Of a stretch of DNA of 64,000 nucleotides, positions 17,012-27,896 are shown piece by piece (within the stretch, counting starts at the first letter, position 1; each line of letters begins with the position of its first letter). This DNA is from Cyclobacterium salsum (lineage in GTDB: Bacteria > Bacteroidota > Bacteroidia > Cytophagales > Cyclobacteriaceae), in NCBI RefSeq assembly GCF_010119245.1, contig NZ_WNKG01000015.1, positions 52,888 to 116,887 of the forward strand, given 5' to 3'. A program made the position numbers and the translations under genes. The notes below the pieces were generated by a model that was not told the origin of the DNA, did no database searches, and was given only the letters and a program-made list of their open reading frames with translations.

Positions 17012-20000
17012 TTATAATTTGAATTGGTCAAAGTTCGTTAACAGGTAATCCAATTCCTGTTGAATTTTCTTCCCAATTTCGAAAAGTTGGCTGTCATTAT
17101 TGTTTTCGGCCTTTCTTTCCAGCTGATCTGTCAGGGGGAGTAATACAAAAAAACCAGCAGTGGCGGCAGATCCTTTCAGTTTGTGCCCCAACTCAATAAG
17201 GGAGGCTTTATTGCGCTCTTCAAGTACCACCTTAAGTTTGCTCCGGCATTCCTGGAGGGTGGTCCTGGCAATTTTCAACAACTCTTTGCCGATGGCCTTG
17301 TCCCCATCAAAAAGGCTTAACAAATGAATCCTGTCAAAATGTTGTTTTCCTGAATCCTTTTTCGCTACCGTTTCCGGAAGCGGTATTCCAGCCTGCTGTT
17401 GGGTAGGGATTAGCCATTTGATAATCATTTGGGTAAGGCTTTCCTGTACGAGGGGCTTGCTCATGTAGTCGTTCATGCCGGCCTCCAGACAGCGTTCTCG
17501 TTCCCCCTTTACCGTACCTGCAGTCAATGCGATGATGGGCAAGTCGTTTCCGTTTTCAATAGATCGAATGGCCTTGGAGGTTTCATAGCCATTCATGATG
17601 GGCATTTGTACGTCCATTAAAATTAAGTCCGGTTTTTTCCTAAGCACGTACTCATAGGCTTTTAATCCATTGTCAGCCTCAACAATCTGAATGGTAGGGC
17701 TTATTTTTGACAGAATAATTTTCGATAGTTTCATATTGATCGGATTATCTTCCGCAATTAGCACCGTATAGGTGGCATTGGCCAGGACATTTTGGCTGAA
17801 AGAAATGCCCTGTTGCGTGGAAGACTCGTCCGGTTCTCCGGGTTTAGTGATTTTCCGGATGATTTGGGCGACCTGATTTATTTTTACAGGTTTCAAAATT
17901 CGATGATGAATTTTCAGCAGGTCCATTTTGCCCCGATCCAGCGCATCGTCACTTGAGCTACTTAACAATACCACCGGGACCTGGGCAATTTCCGGATCTC
18001 CAAGTTTTCGGATTTTTTCGGTGGTTTCCAGGCCGTCCAGAAAGGGCATGCGCAGATCCATAAAAACCAATTGAATTTTTCGCTTTTCTTCTAATATCTG
18101 AAGGGCTTCCATGCCATTGGCTGCCTGAAAGCAGGTGATGTTTCGGGCATTCATAATCTCCCGGATTAGGTTCCGGTTGGTTTCATTATCATCCACCACC
18201 AAAACTTGCTCCATGCCATGATCTTCAGGCCATTCTTCCACCTCTCCCTGCTCAGCCATCAGTTGTATATCGAAATAAAAGAGGCTGCCATTTCCAGGCT
18301 CACTTTCGAGTTGAAGCCGGCTTCCCATTAATCCCAGCAGCTTATTGGAAATAGTTAAACCCAATCCGGTACCGCCGAATTTCCGGGTAGTACTGGCATC
18401 TTCCTGGGAGAAGGCTTCAAAGATTTTCTGCTGTTTGGCTTGGGATATGCCCTTTCCCGTGTCCTTTACGGAAAAGCGAAATAGTACAGGAAGGTCCTTT
18501 TGGATACCCTTGTCCAACTTCTCTACTTTCAATTCTACTTCCCCTTTTTCGGTAAACTTAATCGCGTTGGTCAGCAGGTTTACCAGAATCTGTCGTAGCC
18601 GCACATCATCCGCATAAATAAAGCGGGGCAGGCTGGGAGAAAGGTTAACCAATAATTCCAAGCCCTTGGAATGTGCCTGGTATTTGGTGATGTCTGCAAC
18701 CTGGGTTCCCAATTCGAAAATATCTGCTTTCTCTACGGATAAATCCATCTTTCCCGCTTCAATTTTAGAGAAATCCAGTATGTCGTTTATCAAATCCAAA
18801 AGGGAATGCGCCGATTGGTACACGGTCTTCATGTATTGAAGTTGCGTATCTGAAAGGGGTGTTTTCATCAGCAAATCCGTGAAACCGATCACGCCATTGA
18901 GTGGGGTTCGAATCTCATGGCTCATGTTGGCTAAAAATTCGGATTTGGCTTTGTTGGCGTTTTCTGCACTCTCCTTGGCTTCCTTAAGCTGATGCTCTAT
19001 TTCCTTTCGCCGGCTAATATCCTGATGGGTGCCGTACATGATCTCAGGCTTGCCGGATTTATCTCTTGAAAACACTTTTCCGCGGTCCTGGATCCATACA
19101 AAATGTCCCTCCTTATGTTTTAATCTAATTTCGTATTGGTAAAAGTCCGTTTTTTTGTCAAAATGCTTTTGCAGTACGTGATTTCGGTGAAGCAGGTCTT
19201 CGGGATGACAAAGGGCATTCCACTTTTGGGAAGAAAAGTCGCTCATTTCATCCGCTGTATATCCCAGGATCTCGGCAAAACGTTCGTTGATAAGAATCCT
19301 TCCGCTGGAAATATTCCATTCCCAGGTTCCTGTATTGGTTCCCCGGATAATGGAATCGAGTCTTTTGCCTTTCTCCAGCAGGGCCAGCTCTGCTTTTTTC
19401 CGCTCCGTGATATCATTGGTAATGCCCACCATGCCCGTGATTTTGCCCGAGGCATCTTTCAGAGGTATTTTGGATATCAGACAATAGCGCTTTCTACCAT
19501 TTTTCTGCTCCTGGATGACTTCCTTATTGATGATGATTTCCCCATCTAAGATAACCGATTTATCTTCTTCAAGCGCTTCGTTGGCTGTTTCCGTATCAAA
19601 AAGCAGCTCGTCAGTTTTCCCCAACACTTCCTGCTCATCGTCGATTTCCAGGTAGTTAAGTTCCGCACGGTTCACGAGCGTTTTTTCAAAACGGCTGTTT
19701 TTTGCGTAGATGTTGATGGGGATGTTGTCAATGATCGTTTTTAGCAATACCCGCTCTTTGTTGATGGAAGCAGCGGCAGTTTCCAATTCCTGAAGGGAGC
19801 GGAGGGATTCGGTCATGTCCATACCGTTTCCCAAAATGAAGGAATCACCCAGCTGCGACTCAAAAAACACGTTGTTAAAATGGAAGGTGACCGTCCTGCC
19901 TGCGCGGGAAACCAATCTGCCTTTACCATTAAAGGTTTTCTCCTTTTTGATGGTTTCCAGGTAGTCGGTAAAAAGCGTTTTGTCCAGGGCCATGCTTTTC

Positions 20001-21034
20001 ATGTTTACCCCGATAAGTTCTTCCTGCGTGTAACCGAGGATTTCAGCACCATCCCGGTTAATGTGAATGATTTTACCGTTCAGATCGTGCTTAAACATCA
20101 ATCCATGAACATGCTCAAAGAAATCGCTAAATTCCTTTTCCTGCTCTTTTAATTTTAGTTCTTTTTTCTTTTGCTGACTGGTGTGATTGATAATGCATAC
20201 CACCTCCGAATTAGCCGAGGTCATTTTTTCACCTATTAATTCAAACCATTCTTTTTTCCCCTTGATGGTAAGGAAATATTCCAGACGTTGTTTTTGGCCG
20301 GTTTTTAAAACATTCCGAATCAGGTCCTCGAAAAGTCTCGCCTGTTCTTTGGGAAAACCAATCTCAGCTATTTTTTTGTTCAGGAAATCCTGATCCGGGA
20401 CCATCAATAACTCTTCTTTGGAAGTGAAAAAATCAGAAATTTCTAAATTGCTGTTGACCAAAAATACCAGATCCCCAACCTTACCCAGAAACCTTTCCAA
20501 TTTTTGATTCAACGCATCGAGCTTTAATTTCTCCACCCGGAGTTGGATCAGTTTTTCTACCTCCTTGGAAAGGATCTCCAGTGCCCGCACTTGTTTGGGG
20601 CTTAGTTTTCCGGGTTTATTATCCAACACACATAAGGTGCCCAACGGGTATCCCTGTTCGGTTTTGATCGGAAAGCCGGCATAAAACCGTACGCTTTCTT
20701 TACCGGTCACATAGCGATTGGAGCTAAACCGTGCGTCCCTGCTAGCATCGGGTACTTCCAGCATCCCGTCTTTAAGGATGGTATATTGACAAAATGAGTC
20801 TTCCCGCTGGGTTTCGTGAAAATCAAGCCCGACCTTTGACTTAAACCATTGCCGGTCCCGATCTAGCAACGTAACCAGGGCGATCGGCGTTTGGCAAATT
20901 TCCGCTGCAAGTTCGGTCAGGTTATCAAAGGAAGCCTCCGGTAAGGTGTCCAATAGTTGGGTGGCAAATAATGCTTCCAATCTATCGGGTTCGTTTTCCG
21001 GTAACGGCGCATCGACTTGTTTCATTGCGGACAT
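17012..21034 (-). CDS. hybrid sensor histidine kinase with GAF, PAS, two receivers and HPt
   Basis: A 1340-residue multi-step phosphorelay protein. In order: GAF domain (about 10-170), several PAS domains (about 185-690), HisKA with H706 in [12 protein letters not shown], HATPase (about 810-930; [26 protein letters not shown]), receiver 1 with D993 ([11 protein letters not shown]), receiver 2 with D1141 ([11 protein letters not shown]) and a C-terminal HPt with H1284 ([14 protein letters not shown]). No membrane segment was found, so it likely senses cytoplasmic signals through GAF/PAS. Because it carries its own HPt, phosphate could leave to a separate regulator such as the orphan receiver at 11464-11865; that pairing is inferred. 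Confidence 0.93.
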   Translation of the reverse strand: MSAMKQVDAPLPENEPDRLEALFATQLLDTLPEASFDNLTELAAEICQTPIALVTLLDRDRQWFKSKVGLDFHETQREDSFCQYTILKDGMLEVPDASRDARFSSNRYVTGKESVRFYAGFPIKTEQGYPLGTLCVLDNKPGKLSPKQVRALEILSKEVEKLIQLRVEKLKLDALNQKLERFLGKVGDLVFLVNSNLEISDFFTSKEELLMVPDQDFLNKKIAEIGFPKEQARLFEDLIRNVLKTGQKQRLEYFLTIKGKKEWFELIGEKMTSANSEVVCIINHTSQQKKKELKLKEQEKEFSDFFEHVHGLMFKHDLNGKIIHINRDGAEILGYTQEELIGVNMKSMALDKTLFTDYLETIKKEKTFNGKGRLVSRAGRTVTFHFNNVFFESQLGDSFILGNGMDMTESLRSLQELETAAASINKERVLLKTIIDNIPINIYAKNSRFEKTLVNRAELNYLEIDDEQEVLGKTDELLFDTETANEALEEDKSVILDGEIIINKEVIQEQKNGRKRYCLISKIPLKDASGKITGMVGITNDITERKKAELALLEKGKRLDSIIRGTNTGTWEWNISSGRILINERFAEILGYTADEMSDFSSQKWNALCHPEDLLHRNHVLQKHFDKKTDFYQYEIRLKHKEGHFVWIQDRGKVFSRDKSGKPEIMYGTHQDISRRKEIEHQLKEAKESAENANKAKSEFLANMSHEIRTPLNGVIGFTDLLMKTPLSDTQLQYMKTVYQSAHSLLDLINDILDFSKIEAGKMDLSVEKADIFELGTQVADITKYQAHSKGLELLVNLSPSLPRFIYADDVRLRQILVNLLTNAIKFTEKGEVELKVEKLDKGIQKDLPVLFRFSVKDTGKGISQAKQQKIFEAFSQEDASTTRKFGGTGLGLTISNKLLGLMGSRLQLESEPGNGSLFYFDIQLMAEQGEVEEWPEDHGMEQVLVVDDNETNRNLIREIMNARNITCFQAANGMEALQILEEKRKIQLVFMDLRMPFLDGLETTEKIRKLGDPEIAQVPVVLLSSSSDDALDRGKMDLLKIHHRILKPVKINQVAQIIRKITKPGEPDESSTQQGISFSQNVLANATYTVLIAEDNPINMKLSKIILSKISPTIQIVEADNGLKAYEYVLRKKPDLILMDVQMPIMNGYETSKAIRSIENGNDLPIIALTAGTVKGERERCLEAGMNDYMSKPLVQESLTQMIIKWLIPTQQQAGIPLPETVAKKDSGKQHFDRIHLLSLFDGDKAIGKELLKIARTTLQECRSKLKVVLEERNKASLIELGHKLKGSAATAGFFVLLPLTDQLERKAENNNDSQLFEIGKKIQQELDYLLTNFDQFKL

Positions 21035-21208
21035 GCTATCTTTATTAAGGGGTGATTTTACTTAAAAATCCAAGGATATCCTAAGATTACCCGTGCAAAT
21101 TTCCCTCTCCAGACTTTGAAAAATCCATTAAATTATATAAAAAACAAAATATAATATCTATACAACATTTTAAGGATGATAAAAAAGGTATTTTCGGAGT
21201 TTGTCACT

Positions 21209-21547
21209 TCAGATTTCTTCCAGGGTAGATTCTCCTGAAGTTCGGTCTCCGGATGTCCACTGCCATTTTTCGTGTAACCTGATTTTCCCATTGGGAAGGA
21301 TTTCTGGAACGGACCTGCAGGTTCCGGTCATGATCTCATGCGAATACGTTACCTGGTGGTAGCTCATGTTGATGATTCCATCTTCGGCGACGATTCCCAT
21401 TAGATGACCCTTGAGTATGGATTCGCTTTTATACTCGGACCATATTACATGACCTTGTTGTAGGTAGTGAAAATGCATGTTTCCATCCAGGGCGCCGTTT
21501 GAAGAATTGTGGACCAGCCTGAATAGTTTGTTGTGGTATTGGATCAT
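21209..21547 (-). CDS. conserved small protein (often named N-acetylglutamate synthase-like)
   Basis: A 112-residue soluble protein made mostly of short beta-strands: FHYLQQGHVIWSEYKSESILKGHLMGIV, INMSYHQV, GTCRSVPEILPNGKIRLHEKWQWTSGD. I recognise it as the small family that databases frequently label N-acetylglutamate synthase, though it lacks a GNAT fold and the name is probably misleading. Function unknown. It stands alone, divergent from the EEP gene. Confidence 0.65.
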   Translation of the reverse strand: MIQYHNKLFRLVHNSSNGALDGNMHFHYLQQGHVIWSEYKSESILKGHLMGIVAEDGIINMSYHQVTYSHEIMTGTCRSVPEILPNGKIRLHEKWQWTSGDRTSGESTLEEI

Positions 21548-21608
21548 GATTACAGATAGTTATCGGTTTAAGCGCACCAACCAGGCAACTAAAATAAATT
21601 GGAATTTA

Positions 21609-21616
21609 TATCTTTG
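21609..21616 (+). promoter_or_regulatory. Bacteroidota-type promoter element upstream of the EEP gene
   Basis: TATCTTTG matches TAnnTTTG and lies 31 bp before the start at 21648. A properly spaced upstream TTTG is not evident. Confidence 0.45.
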
Positions 21617-21647
21617 AAAAAACGATTTTAAACAAATACCCCGCAAG

Positions 21648-22445
21648 ATGAAAATTTGTTCCCCCTTTAACTCTTTTTTGCTGATCGCGCTATCCCTTTT
21701 TGGATTTTTTCCAAGCCAGGTGTACGGTCAGGAGCAGACTCAAATTCGGGTACTGGCCTATAATATTCACCATGCCAATCCCCCCTCCATTCCGGATTCC
21801 ATCGACTTGCCCGCGATAGCTCGCGTTATTCGCGAAAGCAATGCGGATTTGGTGGCTTTGCAGGAAGTAGATGTTCATACCCAACGTTCCGGAAAAGAGA
21901 TTCACCAAGCCGCTGTTTTAGCCAAATTAACAGGCATGAATTATTATTTTTCGAAATCCATTACCCATCAGGGAGGCGAATACGGGAATGCCATTCTTTC
22001 CCGATACCCGATAGAATCATCTGAAAAGATTACGCTGTCTTCGGAGGAGGGTACGGAGCCTCGGACCTTGTTGTCTGTTCAGGTGAGGCTTCCCGAAGGA
22101 AAGGTGATCCTGTTTGCCGCTACCCATCTGGACTTTAGCAGTGCAAGCAACACCGCCCGGCAGGCCGCAGATATCACCCGTCATTTTGAGAAGACCAGCT
22201 TGCCGGTTATTTTGGCTGGCGATTTTAATGCCGTTCCGGGATCCGAGGCCATCAATACATTGGATGCGTTTTTCAAAAGGAGTTGCGAAAATTGCCCGCC
22301 GACGATTCCAGTCATCAATCCGGAAAAGACCATCGATTTTATCTTTTACAGACCGGTCGGTAGTCTGGCAGTCAGCGGACATCAGGTGATATCCGAAACC
22401 TATGCCTCCGATCACTTACCTGTGCTGGGCACCTTTACCTGGTAA
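21648..22445 (+). CDS. secreted endonuclease/exonuclease/phosphatase family protein
   Basis: A 265-residue protein with a signal peptide (about 1-27, ending QVYGQ). It shows the EEP hallmarks: VLAYNIHHA, the metal-binding LQEVD, GNAILSRYPI, the catalytic GDFNAVPGS and C-terminal SDHLPV. Members cleave phosphodiesters in nucleic acids, phosphoinositides or sphingolipids; an exported stand-alone member in this phylum is usually a nuclease or phosphodiesterase of unknown substrate. A promoter-like element lies 31 bp upstream. The GH43 gene follows after 132 bp. Confidence 0.85.
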   Translation: MKICSPFNSFLLIALSLFGFFPSQVYGQEQTQIRVLAYNIHHANPPSIPDSIDLPAIARVIRESNADLVALQEVDVHTQRSGKEIHQAAVLAKLTGMNYYFSKSITHQGGEYGNAILSRYPIESSEKITLSSEEGTEPRTLLSVQVRLPEGKVILFAATHLDFSSASNTARQAADITRHFEKTSLPVILAGDFNAVPGSEAINTLDAFFKRSCENCPPTIPVINPEKTIDFIFYRPVGSLAVSGHQVISETYASDHLPVLGTFTW

Positions 22446-22577
22446 GGGTTTCCTAACCGTATTAAAGTACCGGTTCTGTTGTGCAAGTGGTTTTTTCCTG
22501 GTAAATTCATCTTCTGGGACCACCCCTTTTATTTTAGTAAACCGAAGCCATAAGCCAACTCTAACAAAAAAGAAATA

Positions 22578-23582
22578 ATGAGAAACGTTTTTCCGGGTTT
22601 TTGTACTTTTTTTTGTTTTCTGGGTCTTCTTTCCTGTTCCACATCGGATTCTGAAAAAACCGTTTACGCCGGAAACCCCGTTTTAGACGGCTGGTATGCC
22701 GATCCGGAAGTGATTGTTTATGATGACAGGTATTGGATTTACCCGACGTATTCGGACGATTTTGACCGGCAGGTTTTTATGGATGCCTTTTCTTCACCGG
22801 ATCTGGTAAACTGGACCAAACACGAGCGGATCATAGATACGGCTGCGGTAACCTGGGCCAGAAGAGCGATGTGGGCACCAGGGGTGATTAGCAAAGACGA
22901 TCAGTATTATCTTTTTTTTGCGGCTAACGATGTGCACGAAGGTGAGGTCGGGGGGATCGGCGTGGGAGTAGCGGATCAGCCCGAGGGCCCCTTTCGTGAT
23001 TTGCTCGGCAAACCCCTCATTAATGAAATTGTCAACGAGGCCCAACCCATTGACCAATATATTTTTCAGGATACGGACGGTACTTATTACATGTATTATG
23101 GGGGCTGGGGACGTTGTAATATGGTCCGATTGAATGATGATTTTACGGGATTGCTTCCGTTTGAGGATGGGGAATTGTATAAAGAGGTCACCCCGGAAGG
23201 ATATGTGGAAGGGCCATTTATGTTTATCCGAGACGGCAAGTATTATTTCATGTGGTCGGAGGGAGGTTGGACCGGTCCGGATTACCGGGTGGCCTACGCA
23301 ATTTCAGACAGTCCGTTCGGACCCTTTGAAAAAAAAGGGGTGATCCTGGAGCAGGATGAAACGGTTGGAAGGGGAGCAGGGCACCATTCTGTTCTCAAAA
23401 TACCGGGGGAGGAGGAATATTACATCGTCTATCACCGGAGACCACTAGCTGAAACGGACGCAAATCATCGGGTTACCTGCATCGACAAAATGGAGTTTGG
23501 TCCGAATGGTGAAATCCTGCCCGTCACCCTGACCTTCCAGGGAGTAGAAGAAAAATGGATAACCCCCCAAAACCCGATCTAG
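22578..23582 (+). CDS. glycoside hydrolase family 43 lipoprotein
   Basis: A 334-residue protein with a lipobox (LLSC, about Cys20), so it is probably anchored in the outer membrane or periplasm. It has the five-bladed GH43 layout: catalytic base region DGWYADPEVIVYDDRYWIYPTYS, the MWAPGVI blade-2 motif, a pKa-modulating Asp region, the acid EGPFMF and the histidine-containing GHHSVLKIPGEEEYYIVYHR. GH43 enzymes act on arabinose- or xylose-containing glycans. There is no SusC/SusD pair nearby, so it is not in a typical polysaccharide utilisation locus. Confidence 0.88.
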   Translation: MRNVFPGFCTFFCFLGLLSCSTSDSEKTVYAGNPVLDGWYADPEVIVYDDRYWIYPTYSDDFDRQVFMDAFSSPDLVNWTKHERIIDTAAVTWARRAMWAPGVISKDDQYYLFFAANDVHEGEVGGIGVGVADQPEGPFRDLLGKPLINEIVNEAQPIDQYIFQDTDGTYYMYYGGWGRCNMVRLNDDFTGLLPFEDGELYKEVTPEGYVEGPFMFIRDGKYYFMWSEGGWTGPDYRVAYAISDSPFGPFEKKGVILEQDETVGRGAGHHSVLKIPGEEEYYIVYHRRPLAETDANHRVTCIDKMEFGPNGEILPVTLTFQGVEEKWITPQNPI

Positions 23583-23685
23583 GAATGATTCGTTTTTGTT
23601 TTCTATTGGAGGCCGTTAAAAAAGGGATGGAATAAGAGATGATAACTCGAAAGAATCTGGCTTTTGGAAACTTTATAGTACTTAC

Positions 23686-24651
23686 ATGGACAAAAAACAA
23701 GATTTAAAAATAGCATCGGTTCAATTCGAACATGCGAGTGGTGATAAAACCAAAAACCTGGACACCATCGAATCGTTATGTGAAAAGGCAGCAGCAGCCG
23801 GTGCTCAGGTGGTTGCTTTTCATGAATGTTCCATTACGGGATATACCTTTGCCCGGAAATTAAACAAAGAACAATTGCTTGACCTGGCTGAGTTTGTCCC
23901 GGAGGGTCCGAGCACGGAAAGGCTCAGAAAAATCGCTGCGAAATATGGGATCACCATTTTGGCGGGCCTATTTGAAAAAGATGCAGAGGATCGCATCTTT
24001 AAATGCTATGTCTGCGTGGATGCGGACGGACTCCAGGCCAAACACCATAAGCTTCATCCCTTTATCAATCCTCACCTTACTCCCGGGTCTGCGTATTGTG
24101 TGTTTGATTTACACGGATGGAAATGTGGGATATTGATATGTTACGACAATAACATCTTGGAAAATGTTCGGGCGACCAGTCTGTTGGGGGCAGAGGTGAT
24201 TTTCATGCCTCATGTCACCATGTGTACGCCTTCCTCCCGACCGGGGGCAGGATTTGTAGATCCTGCTTTGTGGGATAATCGCCACAACGATCCTACCTCA
24301 CTTAGGTTAGAATTTGACGGTATGAAGGGGCGTCAATGGTTGATGAAATGGCTGCCCGCCAGGGCCTATGATAATGCCATTTATGCGGTATTTTCCAACC
24401 CCATAGGGATGGATGATGACCAGTTGAAAAACGGCTGTTCCATGATCCTGGACCCTTTCGGGGATGTCATTGCCGAATGCCGAAAGCTGGATGATGACTT
24501 CTGCCTGGCCAGCATTCATGCCGAAAAGCTACAGCAGGCAGGTGGGTTTCGGTACAAAAATGCCAGAAGGCCGGATCTTTACCGGGACATACTCGGTCAG
24601 GAGCATACACCCAGCCAAAAAGTGGCCTGGCTTAACCAAGAAAAAAATTAG
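23686..24651 (+). CDS. carbon-nitrogen hydrolase (nitrilase superfamily)
   Basis: A 321-residue cytoplasmic enzyme with the Glu-Lys-Cys triad of the superfamily: E47 in AFHECSITGY, K122 in HHKLHPF and C152 in GILICYDNN. The superfamily hydrolyses nitriles, amides, carbamoyl compounds or ureido acids. The exact branch cannot be fixed by eye; the long HVTMCTPSSRPGAGFVDPALWDNRHNDP insert is a useful marker for placing it. The GTG-started Nudix gene begins 7 bp after its stop, so they are co-transcribed. Confidence 0.87.
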   Translation: MDKKQDLKIASVQFEHASGDKTKNLDTIESLCEKAAAAGAQVVAFHECSITGYTFARKLNKEQLLDLAEFVPEGPSTERLRKIAAKYGITILAGLFEKDAEDRIFKCYVCVDADGLQAKHHKLHPFINPHLTPGSAYCVFDLHGWKCGILICYDNNILENVRATSLLGAEVIFMPHVTMCTPSSRPGAGFVDPALWDNRHNDPTSLRLEFDGMKGRQWLMKWLPARAYDNAIYAVFSNPIGMDDDQLKNGCSMILDPFGDVIAECRKLDDDFCLASIHAEKLQQAGGFRYKNARRPDLYRDILGQEHTPSQKVAWLNQEKN

Positions 24652-24658
24652 AGGCAGC

Positions 24659-25081
24659 GTGGAGATACCAACCGTTCCGGAGAATTTTTACCGGGTGAGC
24701 GTGAAGGCCCTGGTGCTGGATGATTCCCATCGGTTTTTGCTGGTGCAGGAGGACAATGGCTGGTGGGAATTGCCTGGTGGCGGCCTGGATTTTGGAGAGC
24801 GTCCCCGGCAAGGAATAGATCGGGAAATATGGGAAGAGATGAAGCTGAAAACCACCTTTGTCGCTGACCAACCCGCCTATTTTTTCACCGTCAAGAACCA
24901 TAAGGAGGTTTTTATTGCCAATGTGTTGTACGAAACCAAATTGGCTCACCTGGATTTCGTTCCTTCCCCGGAATGCGTGGCGATCCGTTTTTTTACGGCC
25001 CGGCAGGTAATGGCAGCAGAAAAAATGTATCCCAATGTGATTGCCTTTGCATCCCTTTATGAACGGCAACCCTTGCGGTAA
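24659..25081 (+). CDS. Nudix hydrolase
   Basis: A 140-residue protein translated from a GTG at 24659, seven bases after the nitrilase-gene stop; GAGG at 24651-24654 could act as ribosome binding site. The Nudix box is GGLDFGERPRQG-IDREIWEEMKL: G-x5-E-x7-RE-I-x-EE-x-K-L, with Lys in place of the usual Gly near the end. It should hydrolyse a nucleoside diphosphate linked to another group, needing a divalent metal. The frame extends upstream to 24464 inside the nitrilase gene, but that part is out of phase with the real gene and should not be included. Tight coupling suggests a shared pathway with the nitrilase. Confidence 0.8.
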   Translation: MEIPTVPENFYRVSVKALVLDDSHRFLLVQEDNGWWELPGGGLDFGERPRQGIDREIWEEMKLKTTFVADQPAYFFTVKNHKEVFIANVLYETKLAHLDFVPSPECVAIRFFTARQVMAAEKMYPNVIAFASLYERQPLR

Positions 25082-25096
25082 ACCGCATCGGGTGAA

Positions 25097-26047
25097 CTAA
25101 AAATGAGAAACCAGAGAGTGGGTAGTGGATTCCAGCACATCAAACGCATTTTTAGCCATGGCATTTTCAGTGTCAAGGGTAGGATTTACCTCCACAATCT
25201 CCCAGGCGCAAACCCGTTTATCTCTGATAAGGGCTTCGTTTAACTGGATGGCTTCTTCCAGGGTTAAGCCATCGGGAACAGGCGTTCCGGTGCCTTTTGA
25301 CAGGGAGGTGTCCAGGCTGTCCACATCGAAAGAAATGTAAATTTGTTCGCAGTCTTTTAATGAAGCAAGTGCTTTCTCGGCTGTTTTAGGGATGCCGGCG
25401 ATTCGTAAATCACTAATGGAGATGGAGGGAATTTTGTGCTTCCTGATCAAATCATTTTCTGCTTCTTCCGTGTCCCTTACCCCGATAAAAACAAGGTCTT
25501 CCGGGCGGATCTTCGGACTGGGTCCACCTATTTTCTTTATCTTTTCCCAATAGGCGATGGTCCCAGGCAAGGGCTCGTTTATTTTCTGATCCAGGTTATC
25601 AATCCCCAGGCACATGGCCAGGGGCATGCCGTGCATGTTTCCGGAGGGCGTGGTGAAGGGCGTGTGCAAGTCGGCATGGGCATCAATCCAAATCACCCCC
25701 AGTCTTTTTTCCGGGTGGGCGGCCTTGATTCCCATGATGGTCCCTGCGGCGGTGGAGTGGTCTCCGGCAAGGATAATGGGAAATTTTCTAGTGCTGCGAA
25801 GGGATTTTACAGTAGTGTACACATTCTGGAGTACCTCATATACGCCGTCAATGTAGTTGGCATAGGGGTGTTGGTTTCCTCTCCAAAGGTAATCGTTCGC
25901 ATCTTCTACATGTATGGGATCAAATCGGCTAAAAAAATCGGAAGGCTTGACCAGGCTGGCTACTTTCAGCGCGTCTATCCCCATGCTTGCTCCCCTTGTC
26001 CCGGCTGCCAGTTCGGATCGTACTTCTACCAATTTTATGTCTCTCAT
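25097..26047 (-). CDS. rocF: arginase / agmatinase family ureohydrolase (probably arginase)
   Basis: A 316-residue manganese enzyme. The metal-binding motifs of the family are present: GDHSTAAGTI, WIDAHADLHTP and SFDVDSLDTS. The N-terminal half (VRSELAAGTRGASMGIDALK) is arginase-like, with G-A-x-x-G-I-D as in bacterial arginases, and the length fits. It would cleave arginine to ornithine and urea. The gene is convergent with the Nudix gene and has no urease or arginine genes beside it. Confidence 0.88.
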   Translation of the reverse strand: MRDIKLVEVRSELAAGTRGASMGIDALKVASLVKPSDFFSRFDPIHVEDANDYLWRGNQHPYANYIDGVYEVLQNVYTTVKSLRSTRKFPIILAGDHSTAAGTIMGIKAAHPEKRLGVIWIDAHADLHTPFTTPSGNMHGMPLAMCLGIDNLDQKINEPLPGTIAYWEKIKKIGGPSPKIRPEDLVFIGVRDTEEAENDLIRKHKIPSISISDLRIAGIPKTAEKALASLKDCEQIYISFDVDSLDTSLSKGTGTPVPDGLTLEEAIQLNEALIRDKRVCAWEIVEVNPTLDTENAMAKNAFDVLESTTHSLVSHF

Positions 26048-26561
26048 TCCTGTCGTATTAGATTAGATGCAAAATTCCCATAAAATAAAGATGAATACAA
26101 ATTATTTTTTGAATAGGGCTCGTGTCAATTATTTGATTTGGAAGGGCAAGGTTGGTTATGGCCCTGATCCTGATGGGCTGCAATGCGGATCTAAGCATAA
26201 CGGACAGTGCTCCTCTACACCCTATTCTTCCTAACCTCCTTTAAAGTCGTAATCCATTACATGCCATTTGCAATGGCTCACTAAAGAACCTCTTAGTGAA
26301 CAACCGAGAGGGGATATCCGCCTGTTGCTGGCCAGATTAGTCTGATAACAGCCTGCTGCTTCTCTACCTTAAAAAATACCTTGGTCCATTTTTCTTTTTC
26401 AGGAAGCCGCCTCCCGCTTATGGAAAGGTACGTATGAAACAAAAAATATTTTGATTATTTTGCGTACTTGGCTGCCTTCGGGATCATTTGTCTCGGGAGA
26501 AATGAAAACCTGTGGGAATGCCTGAACGGAAACGAATGACCACTAACTAAATATTATCTCA
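26048..26561. other. intergenic region with a possible lipoprotein remnant
   Basis: About 510 bp between divergent genes. At 26158-26244 lies a 28-codon frame (MALILMGCNADLS...) that looks like a lipoprotein signal with a lipobox (LMGC), then ends; it may be a tiny lipoprotein or what is left of a larger one. Nothing else was recognised. Confidence 0.35.
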
Positions 26562-27896
26562 ATGAAATCAACTACAAACAGAAGGAGCTTTTTCAAAAAA
26601 GCGGCCGTACTGGCAGGAGCTTTCTCTTCCAATAGCCTTTTTGAGCAGCTACATGCGGCCGATATAGCAGCAAAAAACAGGCAGTTTGCAGGCCTTTCTC
26701 CCCAAAAAATGGCCGCGAACGAGGATTTTTGGACCACCATCCAGCAGGGGTATCCGTCCAGTTCCTCTCCGGTATTGAATCTCAATAATGGGGGCGTTTC
26801 TCCCAGTCCGCAGCTGGTTGTGGAGGCGGTAGCGCGTTACAGCCAAATGTCCAACCAGGCACCTTCCTACTATATGTGGCGGATATTAGATCAGGGGCGG
26901 GAGCCGTTGCGTCAGAAGCTTGCGCAATTGGGAGGCTGTGATCCGGAAGAGCTGGCGATCAATCGAAATGCAACTGAAGCCTTAAATACCATTATTTACG
27001 GGTTGGATCTGCAAAAAGGAGATGAAGTGATCGGTTGCAAACAAGATTATCCCAATATGATGCATGCCTGGAAACAGCGAGCAGAGCGGGAAGGCATCGT
27101 TTATAAGCAGCTTTCTTTTGATTTCCCAATTGAAGACGATGAAAGAATTGTCAACGCTTACCGGGAAGCCATTACCCCAAAAACCAAAATGATTCACGTA
27201 ACACATGTCATCAACTGGGTAGGCCAGATCATGCCTGTCAAAAAAATCAGCCAGATGGCGCATGCTAATGGCCTGGAAGTGATTGTAGATGGAGCCCATT
27301 CGTTTGGCCTGTTGGATTTTAATATCCCGGACCTGGAAGCAGACTATTTTGGAACTAGCCTTCACAAATACCTCTCTGCCCCGATTGGTACCGGTATGAT
27401 GTGGGTGAGCAAAGAAAAGATATCAAAAGTGTGGCCCTTACTCTGTAACGGTAACCCGAAAAGTGAGAATATCAGAAAGTTTGAATCGCTGGGGACAAGA
27501 AGCTTTCCACTGGAGCAGGGAATCGGAGAGGCACTTAACTTTCACAATGGCATAGGGGCCAAACGCAAAGAAGAGCGGGTGCGGTACCTAAAGAATTACT
27601 GGGCAGAAAAAGCAATGGGAATTCCTGGTGTGCATATTCATACATCCTTACTTCCTGCTTATAGTTGTGCAATTGCCGGGGTTTCGGTGGAAGGGCTTTC
27701 ACCGGGTAAGCTGGAGCAAGAGCTTCTGGGAAAATATAAAATACATACAACCCCCATCAGTTATGAAAACATTCAATGTGTCCGGGTCTCCCCGCACGTT
27801 TACACTCGAATCTCTGATTTGGATCGCCTGGTGGTGGCACTGGAAGAATTGGCGACTACTTATGGGAGTCAGCGATTGGAACAGAAAGGAGCCTAA
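26562..27896 (+). CDS. Tat-exported class V aminotransferase (cysteine desulfurase/isopenicillin epimerase-like)
   Basis: A 444-residue PLP enzyme of fold type I. The N-terminus carries a twin-arginine signal (NRRSFFKKA, then a hydrophobic stretch ending about residue 26), so the folded enzyme would be exported. The active site shows the aspartate/histidine segment VDGAHSFG and the PLP lysine K269 in GTSLHKYLSAPIG. The overall layout resembles isopenicillin-N epimerase-type members of the class V family. An exported PLP enzyme is unusual but such Tat members are known. It overlaps the next gene by one base (TAATG), so they are translated together. Confidence 0.87.
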   Translation: MKSTTNRRSFFKKAAVLAGAFSSNSLFEQLHAADIAAKNRQFAGLSPQKMAANEDFWTTIQQGYPSSSSPVLNLNNGGVSPSPQLVVEAVARYSQMSNQAPSYYMWRILDQGREPLRQKLAQLGGCDPEELAINRNATEALNTIIYGLDLQKGDEVIGCKQDYPNMMHAWKQRAEREGIVYKQLSFDFPIEDDERIVNAYREAITPKTKMIHVTHVINWVGQIMPVKKISQMAHANGLEVIVDGAHSFGLLDFNIPDLEADYFGTSLHKYLSAPIGTGMMWVSKEKISKVWPLLCNGNPKSENIRKFESLGTRSFPLEQGIGEALNFHNGIGAKRKEERVRYLKNYWAEKAMGIPGVHIHTSLLPAYSCAIAGVSVEGLSPGKLEQELLGKYKIHTTPISYENIQCVRVSPHVYTRISDLDRLVVALEELATTYGSQRLEQKGA

